Positions 36,906-48,180 of a stretch of 64,000 bases of DNA are shown piece by piece. The stretch covers positions 86,606 through 150,605 of the forward strand of contig MU119331.1 of assembly GCA_014904845.1 (NCBI GenBank). Reading direction: 5' to 3'. The number at the start of each line of letters is the position of its first letter. Position 1 is the stretch's first letter. The stretch comes from Acephala macrosclerotiorum (taxonomy: Eukaryota > Ascomycota > Leotiomycetes > Helotiales > Mollisiaceae). The translations under genes and the position numbers were made by a program. The notes below the pieces were generated by a model. That model saw only the letters and a list, made by a program, of their open reading frames with translations. It made no database searches and was not told the origin of the DNA.

Positions 36906-39239
36906 GATCTGGGAGCCAGAGGAGGCTGACGAGAGCGAGGAGCCAGTTATGAAGGTGGAAGGAAATGCATGCGCTGTGAAGTGTGTCTATTGCATGCCGC
37001 TGCTAGAAGGCATCCCTTCTTTGTGGTTGTTGTGATCTGTCGTCAAGGCGTCGTCACTGCGGTTGTGCGTAGGATCGCTGCTTGGCAACGTACGGGAGAT
37101 GTTCAGGGTGTAGATTCCCAGTGCGGACAAGCCTCACATACCCGGTCTGAAAATCATAATGGATGGCCATATTATAAAGGTGAGATCTTAATCGAGATTC
37201 CAGACGAACTCTATCAGAAGCCAATCTTCAGAAGCTTTTCACAATGTTGATGCTTATGAAGAATGGTGGTCTATCTCTCGAGTCACCAGCAATGTGCACT
37301 TTAGGGAGGAACGACTCACCCAAGCACAAGCCCGAAAAATCTCCCATCTCCCAACCTCCTCCCTTCGAGGATCATCGTCTCTCTCTCTTTATCTCCAACT
37401 CTTCCTCTTTGTCATACTCCCACTCCTTCTGCTCCCGATACCAACCTTACTTCGTGATCTGGGGCTGCCGCCTTTTCTTTGATGCTTGGTCCTCCTGCGG
37501 CCGCCTGCATCTCCCGGCATGTGCTCACGCATCGAGCCTTCACATTGCAGCAAACACAATGTGATCTGCGAGGAGATGCACGAGTCAGATCGGTGGCTAG
37601 ACACAAGCTGGCCCTGCGACAGAGGTATCTTGTAACGTCGCACAAATTATCCTTTCCTTCTCTTCTCCACCCCAGAGACACAACTTCCGGATCCCGAATC
37701 TCGCCACGGACTCTTTATTTCCGGAACCATATTCTGGCATGAATCCTTGGGGAAGCTTCATCCAGATGGAAATTCCTTGGCCTCAACATCCCCCGTTGAG
37801 TTGTGGGGAAGATAGCCGCCATACCACGACAGTCGCAAGTTATATTGCGAATGGAGGTGAACACTTTAGGCATGCGGGAGATCCTCCCCAGCAAACGCCA
37901 AATGCTGGAGACGAGCGACTACCGTCGACCAGGTCAATATTTTCTGTCAACTAGGTATGATCGCAGTCTGGAGCACCTCCACTCAACATACGTCAACGAT
38001 GAAAGCTGAGAGGTCCAGATCAGGATGAATGCGGTGGCCTTCCTTCTGAATTGTGCACCTCTGACACAACCACACCTACTCGGGCATTAAATCGAAACAT
38101 CCTTTGAATCGCCCTCAGCCTAACCGACTTGGGACTGCACAGCGGATCTAGCAACTTTCCAATCAGCCTCGGGCCACATGGCACACTACAGTACACGCAC
38201 AGACAGCAAGGCTGAATACTGCACCCGTGGAAGCTCCGCTTTGACAGGGAGAAGAAACATGTTTCTAACGAATTCCGTACGATCGACCAGGAATGGGGAC
38301 GAACACCCACTCTTTTGAGTGTTGACATCATGCAAAACTATGTTGGAATTGCTGTTGATTTCAAATTCATTCATCTCAAAGCATTCCTGGAGCCAAAATG
38401 TTGGTGAGAAGTCTCACAGAATCTTACTCGGCCGGACATGCACCACCCCTGCCAATCTTGGGGTACTTGCATGATCATCTTCAAGGAGGGACCCCTCAAC
38501 GGCACGCACTTTTGATGGATTAGATCGGTACTAGCACAAGAGTGACTGGGTTCATCTGCATATGATGATAATGCATGATGTTAATGCACCCTGACAGAAG
38601 ATGGCCGTTGACCTATCAGATGTCGAGTAGAAGGGAGGGAAGGCAGATCCGCTCGAAATATAGTGCAAGGCGACGGCAGTTGCTCTCTTTGTGCTAGAAT
38701 TGTAGACTGACTTCCCTCTGACACAATAGAGATTTATCTACCAATGTATCGGTGATCCTCTGTCAGATTCAGTTACAAGTCTATTGCTAGTTCACTTCTT
38801 TTGGCATATTTTGTCTGTTTGCTTGCACCCAGAAATCAACATCCACGTGAAGATATATAAATACCAGTCTATCACCGTTGATGTGGTTGACTTCATGACC
38901 ACACCAGCAGACAGATCAGACTTCATCGGTCCATGAAATAGGAGCTCCCTTAAAGAAACTTCAATTGCGACATTCTCAAATCGGAATCATTATACAGGAG
39001 TCGTTATACAGGAGAAGGAAAATTTGCTGTCTTGATCACACATCCTATTGGTGGTCGGCGTTGGAACCTTGCGGCTCACTGAAGTTCAAATAGTTTGGTG
39101 GAGGTTGGAAGCATCTTTGTCTCCTGGACGTGTTCGCATCGCTAAGTCTGAAATCGAAGTTGTCTTCAACCTAGCTGGGGAGGTTTCGGTGAATTGCTTC
39201 GCGCACTAAGTCGCGTCGCGTCACTAAAGGACCGAGACG
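36906..39239. other. 2.3-kb intergenic region, no supported gene
   Basis: Normal composition, with pyrimidine-rich stretches around 37320-37480. Many overlapping short frames occur on both strands, none with an ATG, intron logic and family features together. It holds the promoters of the flanking divergent genes. Confidence 0.4.
38844..38863 (+). promoter_or_regulatory. CACGTG box and TATA-like box upstream of the 39240 gene
   Basis: CACGTG at 38844-38849 is followed by tatataaata at 38854-38863, about 380 bp upstream of the ATG. The spacing allows a long 5' UTR. Prediction only. Confidence 0.3.
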
Positions 39240-42200
39240 ATGTCTACAAGTTCGGCTTCAAGCAGGAACTCCGACACCTCAACAACTCCCACTTCTCCAA
39301 CGACGACCATCGAATCTGAAGATCAACGTCCGGAAGAATCACTCCCATGGATATTGTACCATATCTTGAATCCTGAATGTGCATCGGAGTTACCTCTTTC
39401 TATCATGTTCTGCTTCAATTCTGGTACGTTTCTCAATCCGAGATCGGGCTTGATAGATCGCGAGGCTGATTGAAGCACAGGGCAGAAACCGCTACCCGAT
39501 TCTCTCAGGGAGGCTCAATCCTACTGGCAACTCGATCGCCAAGGATACCTTCTCAACAAGTTCATATCCTCTCTTACGGATCAGGAGCCTTGGAGGATCG
39601 AGGTTGGAGAATCTGCTGCTGCAAAACCTCTCGTGCGCAAGACCCCGGAGGCTGAGGATAATGGCATAGACGAAGCTCAAAAACAAACTATGGGTGCCAT
39701 TGTGATCAAGACCAGAGGGGCTGAACATTCTAGCACAGACAAAGTTCAAGAACTTGAAAAGCATGATCCTCTCGAGACTATCCCTGAGAACGAGCCTGCC
39801 CCATACGCACACCCTCGCGATCATTTCTCACGACCGGAGAATCAGGCCCTCTTGCGCAAAGTACGATTCGTAACACCTGATCCGGAGAAGAGAAAATCGT
39901 TTAAGTCAGTGTTGGACAAATACATTACGAAAGATTCCCAAGAGACCGAGGCTCAGGGTTTGCCGTACCATGTGGTTCGAGATTTCTGCCTCAAGCAGTT
40001 TCCTAGCGAGTACGAATGTGCTGACTTCAGTAATGCCCTGACCGTTCTTGACTACCTACGGGATTTGGAATTCACGAGACGAGCACAATTGCGGGAGGTG
40101 GGAAGAAGATGGGGCATTACAGAGTATAATTGGAAGGAGGCCTTCACATCAAACAAGAGCTCCATGGCCTGGTTTCTAAATATGCAACTCGACGAGCAAA
40201 AGACCCAGCAGTGGTTTGCAAACATTTACGTTGATCTACGCATATGGGTAAGCCATTTCTCCCCGCGTAACACAAGATTATCAGCTAATCGACTCAAGAT
40301 CATGATTGATGAGCTCAAGTCGCCACACTTCTCGAGAAAGGAGATACTCGCAAAGCTCAACACGCTGTACCCTCCTGTCACGCTGTCAGTCCCGAGCGAT
40401 GAGATTTCCATCAAGCAATTGCAATGGCACCGAAAGATAATCTTCGGATGGATTCTTGCTGTCGAAAAGGAAGGACCTCAGAAAATCATCGAAGTCGAAG
40501 AAATTATGTTCAAGGGCAAACACTCATGGCATAACGTCACACATAGCTTGCAGAATTACCTCAAACACGCTCACATACATATCGCGTATGCTAAACATGA
40601 ACGTCCCGATCAATTCACTATCGCCGGCGTCCCCGCAAAAGTCTTACCTCGCATACCCCCGGTCAACCCGCCTAGTTGGGATGTTGGCTTTGTGGAAGGA
40701 GAGTGTGAATGTTGTCCAAAAGGATCAGCTAAGACGTTGCTGCACCCTGATGATGCGATCAGTCCCGAGGATAGAGAGAGATGGAAGCGCATCAAGCTTC
40801 GAAATCAAGCATCGCCCGTCAAGAAGCCTCCGAAGAAGTTGAAGATCGATACGCGGCCCTATTCAGGCACTAGAACGTCCTCTTCAACCGGCACCGAATT
40901 CTCGACAAGTACCGCAACTTCCTCTACCTCAATAGATACCCGACCCTCTACTAGCTCCGGTGTACCTCGTGCCGATGCGCCGAAGAGACAGCGAGCATCC
41001 ACTACGAAGGCCTCTGGCGCGCGCAGCGCTGAACCGTCGCAGCGACAAAGCGCAGTTACCACCAAAGTCTCTGGCACACCCATCGATGGGCCATTAACGC
41101 TCCCGCGCGCAGAGACCTCCAAGCCATATGGATTCATCCCGCCGTCACTAGAAGATCTCTCAGACGATCCCTCAGTCGTTCCACCATCTCTCTTCGCAAC
41201 CAGATCCGAAGCCTCTCTCCCTTTCGACGGCGGCCTGTTCCTCACCCTCGATCCGAACGCTCCCACTCCTGCCCCATCTCTTCGCAAGCGTGGCTCGAAC
41301 TGGAGTCTGAAGGGCCTCAAGAAAGGAAGAGAACGCGTAGATTCCAAAATAGACACTCCAAATCCTTCCGAATATTCAGCTAACGCATCCTCCTTCTTCG
41401 AATCTCCTATCTCCTCCGTACGCAAAAAACCAAGCATTAGAGAATTTGCGAAAGCAGCGGTTGCGGGTGCGAAATTTGGCAAAGGCAAGAAGGAAAACAT
41501 ATCTCCTCAACCGAGTCCGTCGGCTTCTGAATTTTTCGAGAACGTACGCGGCACCGACTTCACACCACGACCATCGACTGAAATCGTCCAGAGCCCCCAG
41601 CAATCCGAGTTCCCGCGTTTCGAGGAGTTGTACGATATCAATTCAGAGGATTGGGAGAATCCACCACTACCTGGAGAGCTGAGCGCTTATTCCCCATCCG
41701 ACGAAGAGATCATCCGAAACGCTGAGAAAAAGAAGGCCAAGCAGAACAAGAACAAGACACCAAAAACCAGCCCTGTTCTATCCGAGTTTCAGTTCCCAAA
41801 CGTCGGCACTGAGAGTGGCTATTCTACTACTAACAATAATCCCGAGATGAAGAAGCCATTGCGCGGAATGAGGAGTATTATAGGCATGTTTGGGACTTTA
41901 GGGAAGAAGAATAAGACTCCCACTTCTAGCCCTATTGTGGAAAAATTCCAGTTCGAGGACGAAATCAACAAGGGAAATTTAACAAAGGAGGAAGTTGAGG
42001 AACTAACACCGAAGGTGGAGCGCACTTTTTCAGCAATGTACGACAACCACGACAACGAAATCGAGAATGCGAAGAAGAAAGTTAAGTCGAAGAAAAGTGG
42101 AATCAACTTATTTGCTTCATTGCGGAAGAATAAGGATAAGGATATGCGTATGGAGGAAGAGAGAGTAGAGAGTCCGTTGATTCAGTTTGACAAGATTATG

Positions 42201-42572
42201 GCTCCTTCTCCGCAGGAGATTCAGGAGCGTGTGGCACTTAATTTGTTGGAGGAGGAGGCGAGGGAGAGAGAGTTGGTGAGGATGGAAGAGGAGATCGCGA
42301 AGATGGCGGAGGCCGGTTTCCAGGGGCTGGCGCAGGAAGGGAGCTACCTTAATCTTAACGATGAGGACGAGAAAAAGAAAAACTTGAAGGAGAAGAAGAG
42401 TGTGAGGAATTTGTTTGGTGTGTTATCAATGAAGGAGAAGAATAGGGAGGGGAGTGGTGGGGGTGGTGGCAGTGCTGGTCCGTCGGAGTATGAGAAGAAT
42501 ATGTCAAGCACATCCTTCTCTCATTCGAATGGTAGGAAAGTACTGGTGAAGAAGAGTTCTTATGCTGTCTGA
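39240..42572 (+). CDS. large hypothetical protein with repetitive C-terminal motif array
   Basis: Two exons (39240-39423, 39481-42572; 57-bp intron) encode 1,091 residues. The ATG has A at -3. Residues 1-60 are Ser and Thr-rich. About residues 60-430 look globular and well conserved in style, with segments such as PWILYHILNPECASELP and YHVVRDFCLKQFPSEYECAD and a cysteine cluster GECECCPKG near residue 462. From about 490 the protein is disordered, with S, T and P-rich then K and E-rich stretches. The C-terminal third carries four to five degenerate repeats of a hydrophobic-basic motif (for example SIIGMFGTLGKKNK, GINLFASLRKNKDK, VRNLFGVLSMKEKN), some followed by SSPIVEKFQF-like phospho-type sites. 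I do not recognise the family; a cytoskeletal or signalling scaffold is one possibility. It converges with the membrane-protein gene downstream. Confidence 0.8.
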
Positions 42573-43204
42573 GTATGATTGGAGGGATTTGAGCGGAGGA
42601 AAGAAGAGCTTCTTGTTTGAGGGTGTTTTGAGGCCGAAGCGTGGTTAGTTAATTTGGTGGTCAGAACTTGTACTCTACTCGACAACGGTCGAACTTGGGA
42701 GTACCAAATTGTGCTTCTGCTCTGGGCATACAGAACAAAAATGGGGTTTGCAACGCGTACGTATGTAGGACTTGGAGTGTGTATAGGATAGACGATAATG
42801 TAGAGTTGATACCCTGTAATCTTGGGCTCTGCTTCTAGCTGATTCAAGTGATATTCTTGGAGGATTGAGGTGAACTCGAGACATTTGATATGACAGGAGG
42901 AAAAAAGGTTGGGTAAGTGCCTACAGAGCTTATGTCGTGTCGTTACTTGAATGCTCCAGCAAGTGCTGAGACATTCGTGGTTGTGTTTGTGTCTCCGAAG
43001 CTGAGGTTGTGGTAGAGGAGTCAGTCACGTGTGTACAGCCTGTGAAGAGGGGTGAAATGGATGGATATTTTGAAGTTTTGAGTAAAGAATGACATGAATA
43101 TGAGTTTTTTTGTCATCAGACCTGAATTACGGTACTTGAAAAACTTTTGGAGCCGAGTTTGAGAGATGTAGAGTTCAGAACCTGGTGTATAGATTATTCT
43201 AAAA
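42573..43204. other. convergent intergenic region (3' UTRs)
   Basis: 632 bp between the stop codons of two convergent genes. No gene is seen; it should contain both polyadenylation regions. Confidence 0.45.
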
Positions 43205-44347
43205 TCAACTGATGGCAAACCGTGTTTGAGAAGATGACGAAGATAAAACCCGAATATCGTCTCCCTTCTCAGCTGTCCCAGGTGTACCTGTCACGCCCGA
43301 CCTTTCATCTATGCTATCCCAGTCACGCCCGCTATTCCCATCACCCCGTGTGCTACCACTATATACATCAATCTCAGTCGTCAAGACCACGACCGAGTTG
43401 TCCTTGTTGGCGTCACTAGCAGCCCCATTTTCGCGTGTCCCTGGACGAACATATGCACTGTATCCAGCTCGCTGATCATGTTGCTTACTCTGTCGATCTC
43501 GCCTGGTACCGTCGAAGGTTTCCATATACACGCCCCCATCCCGCTCCCCTAGGCGACTGCTGCTCTGGATGTAGCCGCTACTATTGCCAGATCGTGTGAG
43601 GTCGACTAAGCGATTGAGGATGCTGAACTCAAGTTTGAGTTTAAGGCTGTATACAAATGCCTTGTATGCGGTTTGGATGTTGTAGAGGCCGGAGTACTCG
43701 AGAGCGAGGATCGTAACGTCGAGCAGGACGATAATGGCGTTGACATAGAGGAGATGAGCCATGACCTTCCGCGGCGCATTGCCCCTGATGTTGCTCTCGG
43801 GTCGTAAGATTTTGACCGTCTCCACGATGTACAAGGCGGAGATAGTCAGTTCCTGGATGAAGAAGATGGTGACCTGGACTTTTTCGTATATAGAGTATGG
43901 GAGCACAAAAGGACCAGGGTTATTTGAGTTGGCACCATAGATCAAGACTGTAATCGGAATGTGGCAGATGATGGCGTCGACGATGATCATGATCAGCACG
44001 AGTCGCAATATCCCTGGGTTCCGGACGACGAGATGGAGTCGAGAGTAGAGGACGACCGACTGCCCTGTCACCATGCAACACCAACCAACAATGATCAAGG
44101 TCACGTAGAGGCCGCTTTGTGAAGATATTTGGAAGTCTTTTAAGAGAAAACCAATGTCGTGGATGGCAATTCCCCATGTCGAAATGAGGAAACTCCAGAA
44201 ATAGAGTCCTTGTCGTCTTTTGAAGGTGCCCAATATAATGAAGTTAAGTTCCGCAACATTGTAGAAGGCGATTATGAGGAAGCACGCGATAGCGATGGTG
44301 ATGGAAGAGCTCTCCGCAACGGATTTGCTAATGCCACTGTCCGTCAT
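43205..44347 (-). CDS. seven-span integral membrane protein (fungal DUF7703-like)
   Basis: Intronless, 380 residues from the ATG at 44347. A frame-extending ATG at 44488 would add 47 residues, but it has T at -3, whereas 44347 has A at -3 and begins the family-like MTDSGISKSVAE. Hydrophobic spans lie at about 16-37, 48-68, 80-102, 113-137, 157-178, 198-217 and 222-238. YNVAELNFIILG and the span after RLHLVVRNPG resemble a fungal seven-helix family I know as DUF7703; that label is from memory. A hydrophilic, Ser and Gly-rich cytosolic-type tail of about 130 residues follows. Likely a plasma-membrane or organelle protein of unknown ligand or function. Confidence 0.78.
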   Translation of the reverse strand: MTDSGISKSVAESSSITIAIACFLIIAFYNVAELNFIILGTFKRRQGLYFWSFLISTWGIAIHDIGFLLKDFQISSQSGLYVTLIIVGWCCMVTGQSVVLYSRLHLVVRNPGILRLVLIMIIVDAIICHIPITVLIYGANSNNPGPFVLPYSIYEKVQVTIFFIQELTISALYIVETVKILRPESNIRGNAPRKVMAHLLYVNAIIVLLDVTILALEYSGLYNIQTAYKAFVYSLKLKLEFSILNRLVDLTRSGNSSGYIQSSSRLGERDGGVYMETFDGTRRDRQSKQHDQRAGYSAYVRPGTRENGAASDANKDNSVVVLTTEIDVYSGSTRGDGNSGRDWDSIDERSGVTGTPGTAEKGDDIRVLSSSSSQTRFAIS

Positions 44348-44842
44348 TTTGAGCTTTCCACGTGTCAGTTGGAATAGCGTATGCGTACTGAGAAGAATGT
44401 AGGAAAGAAGGTGGAAAGTCTGTTGAATTAAAAATAGTTTGGGATTCTCTTTATAGCAAGGAGATAGGAGGCAACGAAAATGCGCCATTGAAATTCAATT
44501 CTTCTGGAAACAGCCACTGGAAAAAACCCAACGCCACTATCTCCATGTTGTGGGGAACTATAGGGGTCTCCAAGCCACCAGCCACAGTGACATGCCGACA
44601 AACGAGGAGGAGGTCAAAGCAGGACTAATATGCACAGGCCATTCTTGCTTCTTTCTAAGTAGCTGCCCCTGTTCGTGGAGATTATAAAAATATTGGAAGA
44701 CGTTCTAAGTCGAGGAAATAGTATTTGTATAGGGTAGCATTTGCCTTGATCTGGTATTTTCGATATCATCGGCGTGCTCAGCTTTGAGCCTTCGAGATCG
44801 ATGCCAAGCATTACCATATCAAAGGCTTCCACTGCTCAAGTA
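44348..44842. promoter_or_regulatory. upstream region of the membrane-protein gene
   Basis: About 495 bp with normal composition, containing the promoter of the minus-strand gene. No gene is supported. It ends at the MITE. Confidence 0.35.
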
Positions 44843-45041
44843 CGGAGGTACAGCCCATAAGTAATCCAACAGCACTAACTAGGGGGTCCCTGGACTAGGC
44901 GAAACATAAACCCGATCAAGCGATACTGAAATAAGTCTTTTAGCAAACCTCTACCATAGTATTGCTTGATTCAAGAAAGTGTTATTATGGCCAGGGGCCC
45001 CCTTACTAGTGCTGTTGGATTACTTATGGGCTGTACCACTG
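44843..45041. mobile_element. MITE with long inverted repeats and TA target duplication
   Basis: Roughly 199 bp, almost fully palindromic. The stretch from ggtacagcccataagtaatc on the left recurs inverted at the right end with few mismatches over about 47 bp, and inner segments (gatcaagcgatact and agtattgcttgat) also pair. TA dinucleotides lie at 44841-44842 and 45042-45043, as in Tc1/mariner or pogo-type insertions; a slightly shorter element using the inner TA pair (44849-44850 and 45034-45035) is possible. There is no coding capacity, so it would depend on a transposase elsewhere. Confidence 0.75.
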
Positions 45042-45156
45042 TATAGTCGTCCCACAGCCAAGGTATCTCAAGTCTTCCCGCGCATGTCGCCTACAGATTA
45101 AACTTTATCGACTCGCTTAAAAATGCAATTGGTGCTCTTAGGACTTCACTAAGATA

Positions 45157-45480
45157 TTAAGGCTGAGACAGCTCAAGTTCGCATTCAGAGATAGGTCCGT
45201 TAGAGGCTTTCTTCGCATGTTGCGATCGGGAACCCGCGAGCCGGTTGCCAGTTTTGAAGTAAGCGGGAACGCCTTTTTCGCGAGCTATTATATCATCAGG
45301 AGAGGTAATCTTGCCATTCAATTTTGCCGATAGACACGTGCGCTAGTCGCTGGCATTTCTCGCCTCCACAATCACACCCTCGATTTCCAAGAAATCGTCA
45401 GCGCTGATCGCCGATCGCTGGTACATGCGTGCCTCTTCTATCCCCTCGACCGCTGAGACATGTCCAGCGCTAGCAAGGGG
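45157..45480 (-). pseudogene. decayed coding fragment of unknown family
   Basis: A single minus-strand frame reads through about 107 codons with one internal TAG at 45345-45343 and ends at TAA 45159-45157. Readable parts include ISADDFLEIEGVIVEARNAS before the stop and KITSPDDIIAREKGVPAYFK after it. Composition looks protein-coding, but I do not recognise it. The upstream end merges into the inverted repeat of the neighbouring transposon. Confidence 0.4.
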
Positions 45481-45565
45481 GGCTCGCTTAGATCGCGTAG
45501 CATAAAATTATGTACCTTTGCATATTAATTTATTAGTAATCTACATCATTTGGATGAAATCGCGT
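45439..45565 (+). repeat. left inverted repeat of the piggyBac element
   Basis: 127 bp beginning tatcccctcgaccgctgaga. It pairs with 47318-47444 with only a handful of mismatches, for example gggg against ggaa in the middle. Confidence 0.8.
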
Positions 45566-45774
45566 CTGGCAGTCCTTTACAATAACGCGTTCCAACAATA
45601 AATATTCCTCCCATTCCACTTACGCAATCAAAGCAGCAAAGAGCCCAATCTCTTGAGAATATACTCTTTAGCCTTGGACCAATTACAAGCGTATCATACG
45701 ATCCCTTTCAGCCCGAGCCTAAACAAGTAGCAAGAGCACTTTTACTTTCGTCATTTCCTCAAAACCCACACTTA

Positions 45775-47317
45775 TTCGACTACTTCAACTTGTTTTTTAC
45801 TCGAAACCTCTTTCAAACGATTACTACGAACACGAATCGATACGCAAGCCTACAAAGACTACAAGTGCAACAAAAGAGAGCACGAGAATAAACAGATCTA
45901 CTTATAGAAGAGCTCTACGTGTTTCTTGGCGTGATTATATATATAGAAGTCTATGAGGAGTCTCACATTGAGATGTATTGAAATACAGACTTTAATAAAG
46001 GACCTTTACACTCAGTTTCAAGCCATATATCGCGTATCCGCTTTGAGCAGATCAAGCGGTATTGCCATATCTCTTGCCCTGAGAGTAATGAAAAGAACGA
46101 TTATCACTTACCTTCTAATAAGATCTGGTAGTATAAGCTTGAACCTCTAGTTTCCTCAATTCAAGTCTCTTCTCAACGATACTACTCTCCTTCTTCTGAA
46201 ATGAGTATTGACGAGCTTATAGTACGGTGCTTTAACAAGTACGTCTCTCTTTCTTCTCTTACTCCGCTACTCCGCTAATTACTTTAGATCTTTACATACA
46301 TACAAGATGTCAAATAAGCCGATTAAACAAAGATATAAAATCTATAGAATTGCAGATCACGGATATATATATAACTGGATTTGGAGCTCTCGAGAGAAAA
46401 GACTACAAGAGATCGTTCTTCGCTCAAACTTGACGAATACAGGAAACCTTGTACGAAGTCTAGTACTCTCTTTCTTACGCCGATACCTTACGATATATAT
46501 AAACAATTACTTTACATTTGTATTCTTGTTTTCAGAGCTACGAGCTTGCAATTTTGGTACAGTTAAAACTACACGACCACATAAGGAGTTTTCTACAGAG
46601 TTATCAAATATCAAGAATCGGTTCTCTACAAAGCTCAAATAGAATACCCTTCTTGCGACTGTAGTTCAAAATACACTCTGCTTAGCTTGACAGGATAATA
46701 ATATTGTCTTTGCTTTAAGTAATATCCATACAGTGAATAAGGCAAAAGACTTTCAGCAGAAGGCTAGAAAGCGTCCGACAAAGACGTCGACAAATGGGCG
46801 TATCGTACGCCGAGTCTTTGAAGACGATTATATAAAAGAGCTTCAAATTCCTTGCTTTATTGATGATTATAATCAATATATAAAAGGTATGGATTTAGCA
46901 AATCAGTTCAGGGAATCGTATGAGACACATAAGTCTACTCTTAGGACTTAGTGGCCTCTTTTTTATTGGCTTATTGATATTGCTTATATAAATGCATACA
47001 AGTTACACCGATTACATACAGAGAAGCCTCTAACGCACTTACAATTTAAAATTGAGCTTTATTGTAAGCTCTTTAAGTATTCTGAGAAGGCAAAGCTACA
47101 GAGCTTGCGAGTAGGGCTAGGGGGTAAGAGAGTGTTTAATCCTGATCTTCAGCATCTACACTACTGGGAACAGCGGCCTAGAGGTACTTGTGCATGGTGT
47201 TTATATGATTCAAGGTGTCAAAAGGTCCTAGGGAGAGTTATGAAAGGTAGGGTAAAGCGGTCTACTGGAGGTTGTGTGTTTTGCAATGTGCATTTATGTA
47301 AGGAGGGGGACTGCTGA
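45775..47317 (+). pseudogene. piggyBac transposase (DDE_Tnp_1_7-like), six internal stops
   Basis: The readable frame starts near FDYFNLFFTRNL and runs to a natural TGA at 47315-47317. A 49-bp GT-AG intron at 46239-46287 joins the two halves in frame. Family signs include MSIDEL (Asp at 46210), YKMSNKPIKQRYKIY, IADHGYIYNW (Asp at 46355), DDYNQYIKGMDLANQF (Asp at 46892), and a C-terminal Cys-rich region ending FCNVHLCKEGDC. In-frame stops occur at 45889, 45979, 46129, 46640, 46688 and 46949. At least four of them sit where the family normally has Trp. No start codon is assigned, as the N-terminus is degraded. It cannot encode a full transposase. Confidence 0.8.
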
Positions 47318-47444
47318 ACGCGATACCATTCAAATGATGTAGATTACTAATAAATTAATATGCAAAGGTACATAATTTTATGCTACGCGATCTAAGCGAG
47401 CTTCCCTTGCTAGCGCTGGACATGTCTCAGCGGTCGAGGGGATA
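47318..47444 (-). repeat. right inverted repeat of the piggyBac element
   Basis: 127 bp, the inverted counterpart of 45439-45565, starting one base after the transposase stop codon. Confidence 0.8.
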
Positions 47445-48180
47445 TCGTCTACAAGCGCGTTGAAGACGCAATGCATCCGCGCGCTTGGTCGACCATCGAG
47501 AAGGCGGAAGAACTCACCCAACTGCACCTCAGCCCAAGATTTTCTCCGAGAGGATGTTCACCCCCAGTGGTAATAACTACCAACCCCGCCAAACGGCTGA
47601 TGCGGCTGGGGCCTTGGCGCTACTTCGCACTCGCGGCCGTCGTGATGTCTAGGATCGCATTGCGATCATGGCAAACATATGCAACTTTGAGAACCGTCTG
47701 AACACGTACACGTTGGCCAGGCACTGCAAATCTTTGCAATTAGCCCTCGTCGCGTTGACAGTTCTGAACGGCGACTATTCCCTGCTAGTCCCTGAGGCGT
47801 ATGCACTGAATACACATGAAGGTGGGTGGAGATTCGATTTTCTAAGTGTGTCCGTAACGAACCCTCGTCAAACAGCACGAAGAGAGCGCACCTTGTACTG
47901 ACCAGCGATAATAGGACTCTTGCTGAGAAGCGAAACTAGTATGGGATGGCTCTGGCCACTCGACCTGGCCCCGCATAGGCTGAACTATTGCAGACTTCGT
48001 CATGCGGGCTTCTTTAGCGCTTCTCTCTACAACTTCGCTGAGATATTTACGCCCGATAGGCTTTGTTTCAATGCCCATGTCTACGGAGGTACAGCGGTTA
48101 AGTATTGACACAGAGCTAGCAGGGATTACAAGTTTGCCTCTTTGCATTACAATTAAAACGTACTACAATAACACGGAAAA
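47445..48180. other. normal-composition DNA with coding-like debris
   Basis: Frames of 60-77 codons occur on the plus strand (47471-47701, 47668-47901), the first containing RAWSTIEKAEELTQLHLS, but they stop abruptly and overlap in different frames. It looks like a decayed gene. At 48083-48096 the 14-bp sequence tacggaggtacagc equals the left outer end of the MITE at 44841. The AT-rich block starts at about 48170. Confidence 0.35.

Larger units (their letters stand above)
45439..47444 (+). mobile_element. piggyBac-type DNA transposon, inactive
   Basis: 2,006 bp bounded by near-identical 127-bp inverted repeats (45439-45565 and 47318-47444) around one degraded transposase gene. TTAA, the piggyBac target site, occurs inside both repeats at mirrored positions (within gcatattaattt), so the true element ends might lie there and the outer part be flanking duplication. 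No clear direct duplication is seen at the outermost ends. Base composition is normal, with no block-type RIP. Confidence 0.78.

Noticed and set aside
37244..37742. Several overlapping frames of 60-106 codons on both strands
   Set aside because: They sit in pyrimidine-rich DNA, overlap one another in different frames and show no family pattern or splice logic.
40859..41500. 213-codon minus frame opposite the large protein gene
   Set aside because: It is antisense to a long intact plus frame of 979 codons and has no family features.
44348..44488. 47-residue N-terminal extension of the seven-span protein
   Set aside because: The upstream ATG has a poor context (T at -3) and the extension lacks family resemblance; the internal ATG at 44347 has A at -3.
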